From an uncultured Metabacillus sp. (GTDB lineage Bacteria; Bacillota; Bacilli; Bacillales; Bacillaceae), in NCBI RefSeq assembly GCF_947503125.1, contig NZ_CANNCR010000047.1, forward strand, positions 1-33,408: a DNA stretch of 33,408 nucleotides, in the 5' to 3' direction. Below the pieces are notes generated by a model, which was not told the DNA's origin, ran no database searches, and worked only from the letters and a program-made list of their open reading frames with translations. The translations under genes and the position numbers were made by a program. This document shows positions 8,193 through 16,801 of the stretch, in pieces (position 1 is the stretch's first letter; the number at the start of each line of letters is the position of its first letter).

Positions 8193-9752
8193 TTACAACA
8201 TGTTTTCATTTTGCCTTTTAAAAACTTTTCTTTTAAGATTAACAACCAATTTAAAAAGTAGTTTTCTTATAAAAACATATTCCTCTGTTCGATGTAAGAC
8301 TAATACGTTAATAATAGTAACAATAAACCAACAGATAATCCCACCAATAATCACTTTAAAATATGAATTTTCTAAAGGTATTATTTTTATCATTACAAAA
8401 CAAATAAATGTATTAAAAGAGAAAAGTAATATATAAACCATCTGACGGGCCCAATATTTAATAAATGTAGTCTTCAAATCACAAAAATAGTACTTAAATA
8501 CTATTATACTTCTTGCTATCCAAAAAAAGGATTGACTTATAACAGTTCCAATTAACACTCCAGAAACACCGTAAAAAAAAGCTAACGCTATCGAAATAAT
8601 AAGATTTAGTATTGCACCCATTATTGAAATCTTTTTATCATAAGAGAAATAACCTAATCCGGCGATATAGTCAACCAATGCTCCATGAACAAAAGTGATA
8701 TACAATTCTACAACTATAAGTAAAGTTATATAAATGGGTAATACATAGTCTCCAGAAAGCCATACCATAATAAAAGAATCAATTAGTACTACTCCTGGAA
8801 TAAAAAGGAAACTACAACATAAGTATCTAATGAAAGTATATTTATTAAGCACCTTCAAAATATGTTCTTTATTATCATTTTGAGTTAATAATTCACCTAT
8901 AATAGGCTTATTAGAATTTAAAACATTATTTAGTACGTATTTTAACTGAATAAATATCTGCGTATAATTAGATAAAAATCCAACATACACAGTTCCCACT
9001 ACAGTCGAAATAACTAAGGCATCTGTTGAATAGTATATATACCCAGCAATTTTCCCCCAAAAAATATCTTTCACATCTTTGAATATTTTTGAGAAATATT
9101 CCTTATTAAATTTTTTATTTTTAAAATTATAATCAAAATGTTTATCACAATACCTAGCTATAGATATATTAGTAAGTAAGTTTTGGGCAAAAACAATTAA
9201 AACATAAGCAAGGTAACTAGAGAAAGATATAATAAAAACAATGTGTAATATTGATGCAAGCAACTTATATGCCGAAATGTATATATTTCTTACATAATCC
9301 AGTTTTAATGCATAAATTAAAGTCCTTTTATAACCTAAAAAATAGGTAATTGCAACACTCATTACCTGTAAATAATAGACAATATATATATATATATTAA
9401 CCTCTACGCCCTTTAAAATCTGGGGTAAAAATGGCATTATCCAAAGTCCTGCAACTAGAACAAAAATTCCAACAAATGTATATACTCTTTTTAGTATAAC
9501 TATAATATCTTCGACTATCTCTTTTTTATTCTCAGAAATTGGTTTATACAGACTATATATTATAGCCCCTTCAAAGCCTAATTCTGCAACGGCTAAAGCA
9601 CCTAAAATAGAACTGAATGTACCATTAATTCCAAGCAATTCAATTCCAATGTAAACTATAAACAATTTACGTACAACGAATTGTAACAAAATATCAGATA
9701 CTTGACACAGAAAAGTAATAGAACTATTCTTTAATGCCAATTTTCCCCTCAT
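8193..9752 (-). CDS. Wzx-type polysaccharide flippase (MOP superfamily)
   Basis: This polytopic protein of about 519 residues has some fourteen hydrophobic segments. Its N-terminal region, LGINGTFSSILGALAVAELG, is typical of lipopolysaccharide-biosynthesis and Wzx proteins of the MOP superfamily. It would flip undecaprenyl-diphosphate-linked repeat units across the membrane. I prefer the ATG at 9752 over the GTG nine bases earlier, because GAGGTG lies at correct spacing before the ATG. The end is basic (KRKVFKRQNENML). Its neighbour wzy is the expected partner. Confidence 0.85.
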   Translation of the reverse strand: MRGKLALKNSSITFLCQVSDILLQFVVRKLFIVYIGIELLGINGTFSSILGALAVAELGFEGAIIYSLYKPISENKKEIVEDIIVILKRVYTFVGIFVLVAGLWIMPFLPQILKGVEVNIYIYIVYYLQVMSVAITYFLGYKRTLIYALKLDYVRNIYISAYKLLASILHIVFIISFSSYLAYVLIVFAQNLLTNISIARYCDKHFDYNFKNKKFNKEYFSKIFKDVKDIFWGKIAGYIYYSTDALVISTVVGTVYVGFLSNYTQIFIQLKYVLNNVLNSNKPIIGELLTQNDNKEHILKVLNKYTFIRYLCCSFLFIPGVVLIDSFIMVWLSGDYVLPIYITLLIVVELYITFVHGALVDYIAGLGYFSYDKKISIMGAILNLIISIALAFFYGVSGVLIGTVISQSFFWIARSIIVFKYYFCDLKTTFIKYWARQMVYILLFSFNTFICFVMIKIIPLENSYFKVIIGGIICWFIVTIINVLVLHRTEEYVFIRKLLFKLVVNLKRKVFKRQNENML

Positions 9753-9781
9753 TAATGACACCTCATATTATATTTAATAAC

Positions 9782-10645
9782 CTATTGTAATTTCGCATTT
9801 ATCTTTGTCCACTCTGGTAAATAAAATTCCTCTTTCCACATATCTACTACCGGAGCAATTACAACCTTATCCTTGTGAGAGGCTAAATATGCTGCCCACC
9901 ATGAGAATGAACTATTACCTATTATGAGGTCTTTACATTTTGTCATTAGAGAAAACTCTTCTAAATCATTCAATTTTGCTTCTTCAGCCACAAATTTAAC
10001 ATTGCCCAAATTTGCAAAGACATCCTTGCAGTATTTAACATCATCTGTAAAAATAAAAAATGTAAGGTTAGATTTTCTTGTATTTGTTAAATAATTAATT
10101 GCTTTCATATAATAAGACATATCAAGACATTTTCCACCTTTAAAATTAACATAATCTCCACGTCTTATATGAACAGCAACAGAATTACCCTTCTCAATTT
10201 CATTAAGTAAAGACTTACCATGTTCATTAAAATTCACCACCGGTGTGAATTTTTCAACTATATCATCGCGATATTTATCAAAATACAAATAGTTTTGCCA
10301 ATAACCATTTAAATACAAATTTTTACCTTTATTATCAATATGTTGATACTTGAATTCTTCTTCTTCTAATATTACTTGAGCCTTATACTTGTATTTTATT
10401 CTAATTTTTCTTATCAACTTGTATAAATATTGTGAAACATTACTTTGAGAAGGAACGTAATTTACAACATGTTCATCGACAATTGAAGGGAAATTATTAA
10501 GCATATATTTTCTTAAAAAGTAACTTGTATCATATATATATCGATCAATAACTAATTCTGTATTATTTTCTTTTGCAATTCCATAAGCAGCTGCGTATGA
10601 AAACAATTGATTACCTAATCCACCTTTAATTTGAACAATTATCAT
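9782..10645 (-). CDS. Alpha-1,2-fucosyltransferase-like GT11 glycosyltransferase
   Basis: The 287-residue protein starts with VQIKGGLGNQLFSYAAAYG, the hallmark N-terminus of GT11 enzymes. It contains VHIRRGDYV (about residues 157-165), the conserved HxRxGDY GDP-fucose-binding motif, and GNSSFSWWAAYLA (about 243-255) near the C-terminus. It should transfer L-fucose from GDP-fucose to the growing lipid-linked unit in the cytoplasm. The donor is made by manC, gmd and fcl in the same locus, which makes the functional assignment stronger than for the other transferases. AGGTG precedes the ATG. It ends 29 bases before wzx begins. Confidence 0.88.
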   Translation of the reverse strand: MIIVQIKGGLGNQLFSYAAAYGIAKENNTELVIDRYIYDTSYFLRKYMLNNFPSIVDEHVVNYVPSQSNVSQYLYKLIRKIRIKYKYKAQVILEEEEFKYQHIDNKGKNLYLNGYWQNYLYFDKYRDDIVEKFTPVVNFNEHGKSLLNEIEKGNSVAVHIRRGDYVNFKGGKCLDMSYYMKAINYLTNTRKSNLTFFIFTDDVKYCKDVFANLGNVKFVAEEAKLNDLEEFSLMTKCKDLIIGNSSFSWWAAYLASHKDKVVIAPVVDMWKEEFYLPEWTKINAKLQ

Positions 10646-10652
10646 ATTACAC

Positions 10653-11585
10653 CTACGCCAATCTTAATTTTATTATTTTTTTTAAAGAAAATAGATTTGG
10701 ATGACTTAATAAAAAATTCTGTCCCTTGGCTTTTAAAATTTTCTTATCATTATTATTTTCTACTAAACGTGCAACACCAATAAATATATTAATATTCCTT
10801 CTTACAAATTCTAACATTAAGTTCTTTAGTTCAACATTTTCATTAATTCTAAGATATGCGTCATATGATCTAATTATATTTGTATACGCGCCTTCCAAAT
10901 GCTTAATACTTTTCTTTTGTGTCATAGTAGATAATTCTCTGATCCTTCTACAATGGAGGATTTTGTTTTGGTATGTTATCTTAGGTTTCTCAAATAATAT
11001 CTGCATAGTAAAAATTCTATCTTCATATAATACACTTTCAAACTGAATATTAGATTTCTTTAAGAACTCTATATCATAAAAATACAACCACACAGGAATA
11101 TAAAATTTATTGTGCTTTAAACTCTCATACAAGTATTCTATTCCCATCATGTTTTCACGCAAAAATTCTCTGTTACTATAATCAACAATAAACTCAGAAG
11201 TATCATATTTATCTACTCTAGAGTTAAATGTAACAATGTCAGAATTATTTTTCTTAGCAACAGTATAGACTTTTTCCATTGCATCTCTTACTAAATAATC
11301 GTCACTATCTAAAAAATAAATATAACGACCTCTAGCCATTTTCATTCCTTTATTCCTTGCAATACCTTGTCCACTATTATTTTGCCTTATATAAACAACG
11401 TTGGTATATTCTTTTGCATATTTTTTAGCAATCTGCGAACTATTATCTGTACTACCATCATCTATAAGAATTATTTCAATATCTTTTAATGTCTGCTGCA
11501 AAATACTTACTATTGCATCTTCTAAATATAATTCTTCATTGTAAAAAGGTATTATAACACTTATTTTAAATTCATTACTTTCCAT
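10653..11585 (-). CDS. Family 2 glycosyltransferase (GT-A)
   Basis: It is about 310 residues. It starts with ISVIIPFYNEELYLEDAIVS and the GT-A signature IEIILIDDGSTDNS, followed by NSGQGIARNKG and the DxD-type metal site FLDSDDYL (about residues 94-101). This is a classical inverting GT2 fold adding one sugar in the cytoplasm. The C-terminal part is basic with no clear membrane segment. The ATG at 11585 is preferred over the adjacent GTG, with GGGATAAG upstream. It ends seven bases before the fucosyltransferase start, so the two are co-transcribed. Sugar specificity cannot be inferred. Confidence 0.85.
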   Translation of the reverse strand: MESNEFKISVIIPFYNEELYLEDAIVSILQQTLKDIEIILIDDGSTDNSSQIAKKYAKEYTNVVYIRQNNSGQGIARNKGMKMARGRYIYFLDSDDYLVRDAMEKVYTVAKKNNSDIVTFNSRVDKYDTSEFIVDYSNREFLRENMMGIEYLYESLKHNKFYIPVWLYFYDIEFLKKSNIQFESVLYEDRIFTMQILFEKPKITYQNKILHCRRIRELSTMTQKKSIKHLEGAYTNIIRSYDAYLRINENVELKNLMLEFVRRNINIFIGVARLVENNNDKKILKAKGQNFLLSHPNLFSLKKIIKLRLA

Positions 11586-11697
11586 CACATCTTATCCCTT
11601 ATAATATTTAGTTAATCCGTAATAGGTCGGAATTCTTCAATCTAATCCACAATTTCTGGAATCATATTGTTATAAAACTCTTTAGCAACTATCCGTT

Positions 11698-12705
11698 TTA
11701 CTTAATAATTCCATCTTTAATTTTATATTTATTTTTCAAAATAATACTTCTTATAGGCTTAGCTATAATTGATATTAAAGACCTAGTTAAAGTGTATAAA
11801 TTATTATTTGGTTTACCTAATATACTTAACAAAATAAAGCCTATTTCTTTAATTGTTAAATGTCTATATTTTTCCAAATCCTGTTTAGCCTTTAATAGAG
11901 TTTTTACTGATTCCTTTCCGAAACAGCTCTGTAATAACATTGCATATTCATTTGTATAGTATTTATTCAATTCATCCTTACTTAGTTTTGATAGAGCAAA
12001 TGCAAAATCTTTATAAAACTTTTGCTTAATATTGAACAACCTGTGATATTGTGGTATGTTGTTATAACCACCAACCGCTTTTACAATTAATAGTTCATCT
12101 AAACAACAAACTTTATAATGTTCAAAAAATCTTACCATAAACTCCACATCTTGCAATCTGTAATAAGAGACATCAAAATAGCCAATTTTATCTATAGATA
12201 ATTTTCTAAGAAAAAGATTACTTCCTGTTCCCATCATATTCACATTAAATAGTAACTCTTTTTGCATATTGGAATCGTCAATTTTAGGTTTTACTACTCT
12301 CAAGATATGTGTGTTATCTGTAGCTATTACTCCACAAAACACCGCATCACTATTTTTATTCTCAGTTAGAGTTTTTACACACATTTCCACTTTTGTTGGT
12401 AAGTAATAATCGTCATCATCTAAAAAACCAACAAATTCTCCTGTTGCTACTTTAATTCCACTATTTCTAGCCGCGGCACCATTTAAGTTAGTTTCATGCT
12501 TAATATATTTAATATTACTTTCTTTATATTCCTTCATTATTTTTTCAGTTTCAATTCTTTCCACAGACTCTGGAGGATTATCATCAACAACTATAATTTC
12601 TATATTGGCATATGTTTGTTCTAGTAAACTTCTTATCGCTCTTCTAATACAGTTAGAACCTTTATACGTAGTAATAATTATGCTTACTTTTTCATTATTA
12701 AACAT
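11698..12705 (-). CDS. Family 2 glycosyltransferase (GT-A)
   Basis: The 335-residue protein carries VSIIITTYKGSNCIRRAIRS, then IEIIVVDDNPPES, NLNGAAARNSGIKVA and the metal-binding FLDDDDYYLP (about residues 94-103). These are the ordered elements of the GT2 nucleotide-sugar domain. A C-terminal region of about 120 mostly basic residues follows. AAGGAG lies six bases before the ATG. A 112-base gap separates it from the next GT2 gene downstream. The sequence identifies the fold and the inverting family, not the sugar. Confidence 0.84.
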   Translation of the reverse strand: MFNNEKVSIIITTYKGSNCIRRAIRSLLEQTYANIEIIVVDDNPPESVERIETEKIMKEYKESNIKYIKHETNLNGAAARNSGIKVATGEFVGFLDDDDYYLPTKVEMCVKTLTENKNSDAVFCGVIATDNTHILRVVKPKIDDSNMQKELLFNVNMMGTGSNLFLRKLSIDKIGYFDVSYYRLQDVEFMVRFFEHYKVCCLDELLIVKAVGGYNNIPQYHRLFNIKQKFYKDFAFALSKLSKDELNKYYTNEYAMLLQSCFGKESVKTLLKAKQDLEKYRHLTIKEIGFILLSILGKPNNNLYTLTRSLISIIAKPIRSIILKNKYKIKDGIIK

Positions 12706-12746
12706 TGTATCTCCTTATCCTACTATCTAATTTCTTTAGCAGGTAA

Positions 12747-12869
12747 TTAAGCAGCATGTACAGCTTTTATTTCCGAGAAAAAAGTATAATTAACCTTGCT
12801 GCATTTTATTCTTGTCTGCTGTTCTTTTAAAATTCCTATAACCTTTGCTCCAACACCAAGTTGTACTTC
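12747..12869 (-). pseudogene. Possible hexapeptide acyltransferase remnant
   Basis: Just after the stop of the upstream GT2 gene, the minus strand has 40 open codons starting EVQLGVGAKVIGIL. This resembles the left-handed beta-helix repeats at the C-terminus of serine acetyltransferase-type enzymes (V-x-I-G-x-G-A-K-V-x-G). The rest does not match, and no start codon or Shine-Dalgarno site is present. It may be the scar of a deleted acyltransferase gene in the cassette. The similarity is short, so this is tentative. Confidence 0.3.
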
Positions 12870-12870
12870 A

Positions 12871-13740
12871 CTATTTATTTAATAACAAATATCTAAAGAA
12901 GTTTTTATAAGACATTCTATATCGCTTATCTATAGAAGTTTTAAATGCATCGCGAACACCGGATTTATATTCTGAAAAAGTTTTCAATGTTATAGCTCTA
13001 TACAAATATGCCAATAAATAGTAAAGAAGATATGTTCCTCCACCCACAGGATGCATTTCACGGATTACAAATAACCTATTCCTTACTTTGTAGTAAAATC
13101 TTTTATTATCAACGATCCTTGTGATTGGCGTTACTCGATGCACAATTTCTACAGAACCAGTATATAGTACTGGAAGTTCATTATTTCCAAACATTTTCAT
13201 TACTAATTCAGTTTCTTCAAATCCAAAGAACATATCATTTGAGTAGCCATTTACACTTTTAAAGAAACTCTTCTTAATTGCATGTCCACAACCAATATAT
13301 TTATTACATTCAAAGGTTTCTTTTCGTTTTTTTAAAAGTTTTTTACCATATGGCCAATGAAATAATCCACCTTCCAAATCCTTAATTTGAAATGCAAATA
13401 TTTTATGAGGATTTTTATCCATGATATTCTCTATCTCAGATAATGCGCTTAATGAAACAAAGTGGGCATCATCATCTAAAAATATCATATTTTCAAAAGA
13501 TGCATAACGTACTCCTACATTTCTACCGCCAGCAACTCCAAGGTTCTTTTCCAATTTAATGTATACTACGTTATCATCATTTAAATGGGAAACAGCCTCT
13601 TCAGTTCCGTCAATAGAATTTTGATCGATTATGATAATTTCTAATACACCTGAATAATCTTGCTTTTTCAGGGTTTCTAAAGTGTGAATTAATTCATTTT
13701 TTCTATTGTACGTAATAATAATTAACGATAATCCTCTCAT
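12871..13740 (-). CDS. Family 2 glycosyltransferase, rhamnosyltransferase-like
   Basis: It is 289 residues from the ATG at 13740, which has AAAGAGG seven bases upstream. A longer frame to 13779 lacks a ribosome-binding site and overlaps the previous gene. The domain starts with LSLIIITYNRKNELIHTLET and continues with IIIDQNSIDGTEE, NLGVAGGRNVGVRYA and FLDDDAHF (metal site, about residues 82-89). FFGFEETELVMKM (about 190-202) corresponds to the acceptor/catalytic ED-type motif of rhamnosyltransferase-like GT2 enzymes. A C-terminal hydrophobic patch may touch the membrane. The transferred sugar is unknown. Confidence 0.84.
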   Translation of the reverse strand: MRGLSLIIITYNRKNELIHTLETLKKQDYSGVLEIIIIDQNSIDGTEEAVSHLNDDNVVYIKLEKNLGVAGGRNVGVRYASFENMIFLDDDAHFVSLSALSEIENIMDKNPHKIFAFQIKDLEGGLFHWPYGKKLLKKRKETFECNKYIGCGHAIKKSFFKSVNGYSNDMFFGFEETELVMKMFGNNELPVLYTGSVEIVHRVTPITRIVDNKRFYYKVRNRLFVIREMHPVGGGTYLLYYLLAYLYRAITLKTFSEYKSGVRDAFKTSIDKRYRMSYKNFFRYLLLNK

Positions 13741-13756
13741 ATAAATACCTCTTTTT

Positions 13757-14245
13757 TTAACCTTGTTCAATAAAATCAATCACTAATTTATTCATCTTAC
13801 TGTTATTGGAAACAAATTTACTTGGTACAAATGAATCTAACTCTTGAATACATTTAACCAATTCTTTCTTGTTTTTTGCACATAACACATTTTTGTTTCG
13901 AGTAAAAACTTCAGCCAACTCCAACTGATGATCATCATAATGTTCATCATATTGAGCCATCCTTGGGAAGATAATAACTTTCTTACCTTTCTTTAAACAT
14001 GAAGTAACTGTACCAGTTCCTGCATGAGAAATTATCAGGTCTGACTCATCAATAAGCTTTTTAAACTCTTCATCTGCAATCATATCAAAGGCTTTAAAAT
14101 TTTTAGGTTTATAGGCATCGAATCCAATTTGGGCGACTACCAGGTTACCATTCAAAATATTTTCTTCGCAGAGTTCATCAATAATATTGAATAATCTCGT
14201 AAACTTTTTTTCGACCATTGAACCGATTGTAACAAGAACTTTCAA
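13757..14245 (-). CDS. PssE/Alg13-like glycosyltransferase subunit
   Basis: About 162 residues form the catalytic donor-binding half of a split GT28-type enzyme. The N-terminus KVLVTIGSMVEKKFTRL and the C-terminal block SDLIISHAGTGTVTSCLKKG match the Alg13/PssE/EpsF type. Its partner is the preceding gene (PssD/Alg14-like), which anchors it to the membrane. A TTG at 14245 is the likely start: GGAGG lies nine bases upstream and the TTGA overlaps the partner's stop. The in-frame ATG at 14254 sits too close to the Shine-Dalgarno site. In streptococcal and rhizobial systems such pairs add the second sugar of the repeat unit; that role here is inference. Confidence 0.82.
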   Translation of the reverse strand: MKVLVTIGSMVEKKFTRLFNIIDELCEENILNGNLVVAQIGFDAYKPKNFKAFDMIADEEFKKLIDESDLIISHAGTGTVTSCLKKGKKVIIFPRMAQYDEHYDDHQLELAEVFTRNKNVLCAKNKKELVKCIQELDSFVPSKFVSNNSKMNKLVIDFIEQG

Positions 14246-14712
14246 TATATCCATCCTCCATAAACAGCTTTAGGATAATAATTTTCTAATTCTTCCCATT
14301 GAATAATAAACAAATCGGCAATTTTATAGATGAGCATTCCTGTCTTATTTGGAGTATTAATTCGGGCAAAACTTTCTATATAAATTACCTTTTTTTTGAA
14401 AACTTTACCTATTATACACATAGGAATAGCAACTGCTGCTCCAGTTGTAATGATAACATCAGGCTTTTCTTTTAAGAAAATACTCAGTTGTTCAATCATC
14501 ATTTTCGCCATTCTCATTACCGAAATAAATTTATTAGTGCGTACCAAGTCACTGACTATATACTTTTTTTGTTTCATCGCTTCGGTAGCTTTTGTACGAG
14601 TGACTACATAGAAGCAATCATAACGATCCATAACTTCCTTTAGCTGTTTAATTTGCTCTAAATGGCCACCAGAAGATGATATCAAACATACTATCTTTCT
14701 CCTCTGTTTCAC
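14242..14712 (-). CDS. PssD/Alg14-like glycosyltransferase membrane subunit
   Basis: About 156 residues carry ISSSGGHLEQIKQL near the N-terminus, VVTRTKATEAM, and a hydrophobic PDVIITTGAAVAIPMCIIGK. IYIESFARINTPNKTG follows. This is the full signature of Alg14/PssD/Cps14F proteins, which recruit the Alg13-like catalytic subunit to the membrane. A GTG at 14712 with AGGAAGG eight bases upstream fits better than the upstream TTG, which lacks a ribosome-binding site. The four-base overlap with the next gene implies translational coupling, as expected for obligate partners. Confidence 0.84.
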   Translation of the reverse strand: MKQRRKIVCLISSSGGHLEQIKQLKEVMDRYDCFYVVTRTKATEAMKQKKYIVSDLVRTNKFISVMRMAKMMIEQLSIFLKEKPDVIITTGAAVAIPMCIIGKVFKKKVIYIESFARINTPNKTGMLIYKIADLFIIQWEELENYYPKAVYGGWIY

Positions 14713-14929
14713 TCTCAATACCTTCCTAATCTTATATTTATACAATTTTTCAAGTTACATCTTTGTAAGAATACCTGATACAAGCTATTCAAAAAACAAT
14801 GCATCAAATAAAAAGATTATAACAATGATACTCACAATACCAAAAATATTTATATTAAATTCAAAAAATACTTAGAATTACGGAATACATATCACATTTG
14901 TATTATACGTAATATAAAGTAGCTTTTAA

Positions 14930-16195
14930 TTAGCACGACTTAATCTCTTCTACATACTTTTTTATAGAAACATCCTTAGTAAGATTCTTTTCCAAATAAG
15001 CCCTACCTCGCTTACCCATTTCAGTCAAAGTAGAAGTACCTTTTTCCTTTAGAAACCTCTCGATCATAGCTTCTACTTCTTCGTAGTTACCCGGATTAGT
15101 CACATACCCACACTGGGTCTCTTCTATAATTAATCGTGCTTCTGCACCAGGCTCTAATACCGCAAGCACAGGTCGCTGAGCCCCACAAATCCCATACAAT
15201 TTCGATGGAACTGAAACACCTTTAATGCCTTTTGCTGATACACACCAGTGAACATCACCGGCATTCAGGCTGTAGACTAGATCTGCTTTATCCTGATAAG
15301 GGATGAAAGTAACATTTTTGAGGTTGAATTTTTCCTTATATAGAACCAGCTTATCTCGGATAGAACCCTCTCCTACAAATGCGAAAGCCACATCATCCCT
15401 ATCTTTAAACTTCTTAATGACATGCATTAAGTTCTCAAGGTCATAATAGAGGCCTAGATTACCAGAGTACATTATGATAAATTTATTTTCCAATCTGTAT
15501 TTCTTTTTGAAAGCTACCACTTTTTCATTATCGGAAGGCAGAGGATAAATTTCCTTCTCATCAATCCAGTTATTGATAAACATATGATTCGGTACCTTCT
15601 GTCCTTTGAATCTACTCTTCAGAGTTTCAACCATATCACGACCTACAACTATTACCTTGTCAGCACGTTTACAACTAAATTTATCGAACCATAACATTGC
15701 TTTCAGAATTAGTTTATTATTACTATATCCAACAGCCATGGTCTGCTCCGGATTGAAGTCCTGAATATTGTAAATGAACTTTGCTTGCTTCATCCATTTA
15801 CCCCAAACGCCAATCAGACCTCCAAGGATAGGCGGTTGAGAAATGGAATACACATAATCCATCTTTCCAACTTTAAATGTGGCAACCATAGCTCCAAAGA
15901 AGTATGCTATGATATTTTTAATTCTGCTGATTTTGTTGCCCTTAGAGAATTCTGGAACACGGATTCGGATAATCTTTACACCGTTGATTTCTTCCTTATA
16001 AAACATCTTTGTCTTATACTCAGTAGCAACCTTGCCTGTATAAGAAGGAACGACACAAATTATTGTTATATCAAATGCATGAAGCATTCCTTCTGCCAAT
16101 TCTCTTAAAATCTGACCTGTGGAAGCGACATCTGGAATGTAGTAATGTGCATATATTAAAAGCTTCTTCTTTTCAGTCTTTATCTTTTCAATCAT
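14930..16195 (-). CDS. Family 4 glycosyltransferase, WbuB-like
   Basis: It has about 421 residues from the ATG at 16195, with AGGGAAGAG upstream. The longer frame starts at a TTG without a ribosome-binding site. It has the GT-B arrangement. The N-terminal half has LLIYAHYYIPDVASTGQILR and YSISQPPILGGLIG. The C-terminal half has MYSGNLGLYYDLENL and KGVSVPSKLYGICGAQRPVL, the EX7E-region equivalents of WbuB-type GT4 enzymes. WbuB relatives transfer fucosamine or similar amino sugars to lipid-linked intermediates, so it may act early in assembly. It is the first gene of the AT-rich transferase cassette, 184 bases before the PssD/PssE pair. Substrate is not proven. Confidence 0.85.
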   Translation of the reverse strand: MIEKIKTEKKKLLIYAHYYIPDVASTGQILRELAEGMLHAFDITIICVVPSYTGKVATEYKTKMFYKEEINGVKIIRIRVPEFSKGNKISRIKNIIAYFFGAMVATFKVGKMDYVYSISQPPILGGLIGVWGKWMKQAKFIYNIQDFNPEQTMAVGYSNNKLILKAMLWFDKFSCKRADKVIVVGRDMVETLKSRFKGQKVPNHMFINNWIDEKEIYPLPSDNEKVVAFKKKYRLENKFIIMYSGNLGLYYDLENLMHVIKKFKDRDDVAFAFVGEGSIRDKLVLYKEKFNLKNVTFIPYQDKADLVYSLNAGDVHWCVSAKGIKGVSVPSKLYGICGAQRPVLAVLEPGAEARLIIEETQCGYVTNPGNYEEVEAMIERFLKEKGTSTLTEMGKRGRAYLEKNLTKDVSIKKYVEEIKSC

Positions 16196-16721
16196 GTGTA
16201 TCTCTTCCCTATCTGTTGAGGCTCCATCCATATGCATCGATGGCAAAGATTAGACTACAATAGCCTCTATATACTTGTCTTTCGTTTAATCTCTCTTGTA
16301 AGGTCCCGACTTTATACCTATTTTCGAAAACGGCTTCAAGCTCATTACCGTATCAATTACTCTCTCAAATAAGATAAGAGATTTATCTCTCTTGTTTTAT
16401 GAAGTAAAACCAATTCGATAATTTAATTTCTGGTCAATTACTTCACTTATATCATATAATAGGTATTTTTAAATACGTGCCTAATTTATACCTAAACATT
16501 ATTGTACTTTTCATCTCTTAGAATGAACTCAACGTTATAAAACAAGCTTTTCTACTAATAAAGGAACTAGCTTGTACTGTACAGAATCTTACCGAGACTA
16601 TTATCACTGATTTCCGAACTAGATACTTGAAGTAGTTTCATGCTTCTCTTTATATATCACGTTCTGCTTATATTATTTTAATTAAATCTTATTTCAACAT
16701 AAATTGCTGAACTAAATATAA
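16196..16721. other. Long gap between gmd and the transferase cassette
   Basis: No gene is convincing. On the minus strand, short open stretches without a usable start lie at about 16287-16400 and up to about 16330-16200. They look like possible coding scars but resemble nothing I can name. There is an inverted repeat GTATTT-TT-AAATAC at 16463-16476, next to TATTAT/TATAAG-rich sequence, and a short AGAGAT palindrome at 16377-16390. A promoter for the cassette could be here, but I see no strong -35/-10 pair. Confidence 0.3.
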
Positions 16722-16781
16722 AGACGGCTGACTGTTTGGATGTACACATTATTGCTTTACCATCCTTACGGCTAGCCGTCT
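16722..16781 (-). terminator. Terminator-like stem-loop after gmd
   Basis: AGACGGCT at 16774-16781 (read on the minus strand) pairs with AGCCGTCT at 16722-16729, with an inner GGATG/CATCC pairing. The stem is followed by TTTATATTT. A local 12-nt palindrome ACGGCTAGCCGT at 16769-16780 offers an alternative fold. It lies about 20 bases after the gmd stop and could end that transcript or act as an internal attenuator. Confidence 0.6.
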
Positions 16782-16801
16782 CTGATCATACAATCTAAAT
16801 C

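Noticed and set aside
13741-13779. Longer N-terminus for the GT2 gene (start at 13779)
   Set aside because: The extension lacks a ribosome-binding site and overlaps the PssE-like gene, while the ATG at 13740 has AAAGAGG at good spacing and begins the GT2 domain directly.
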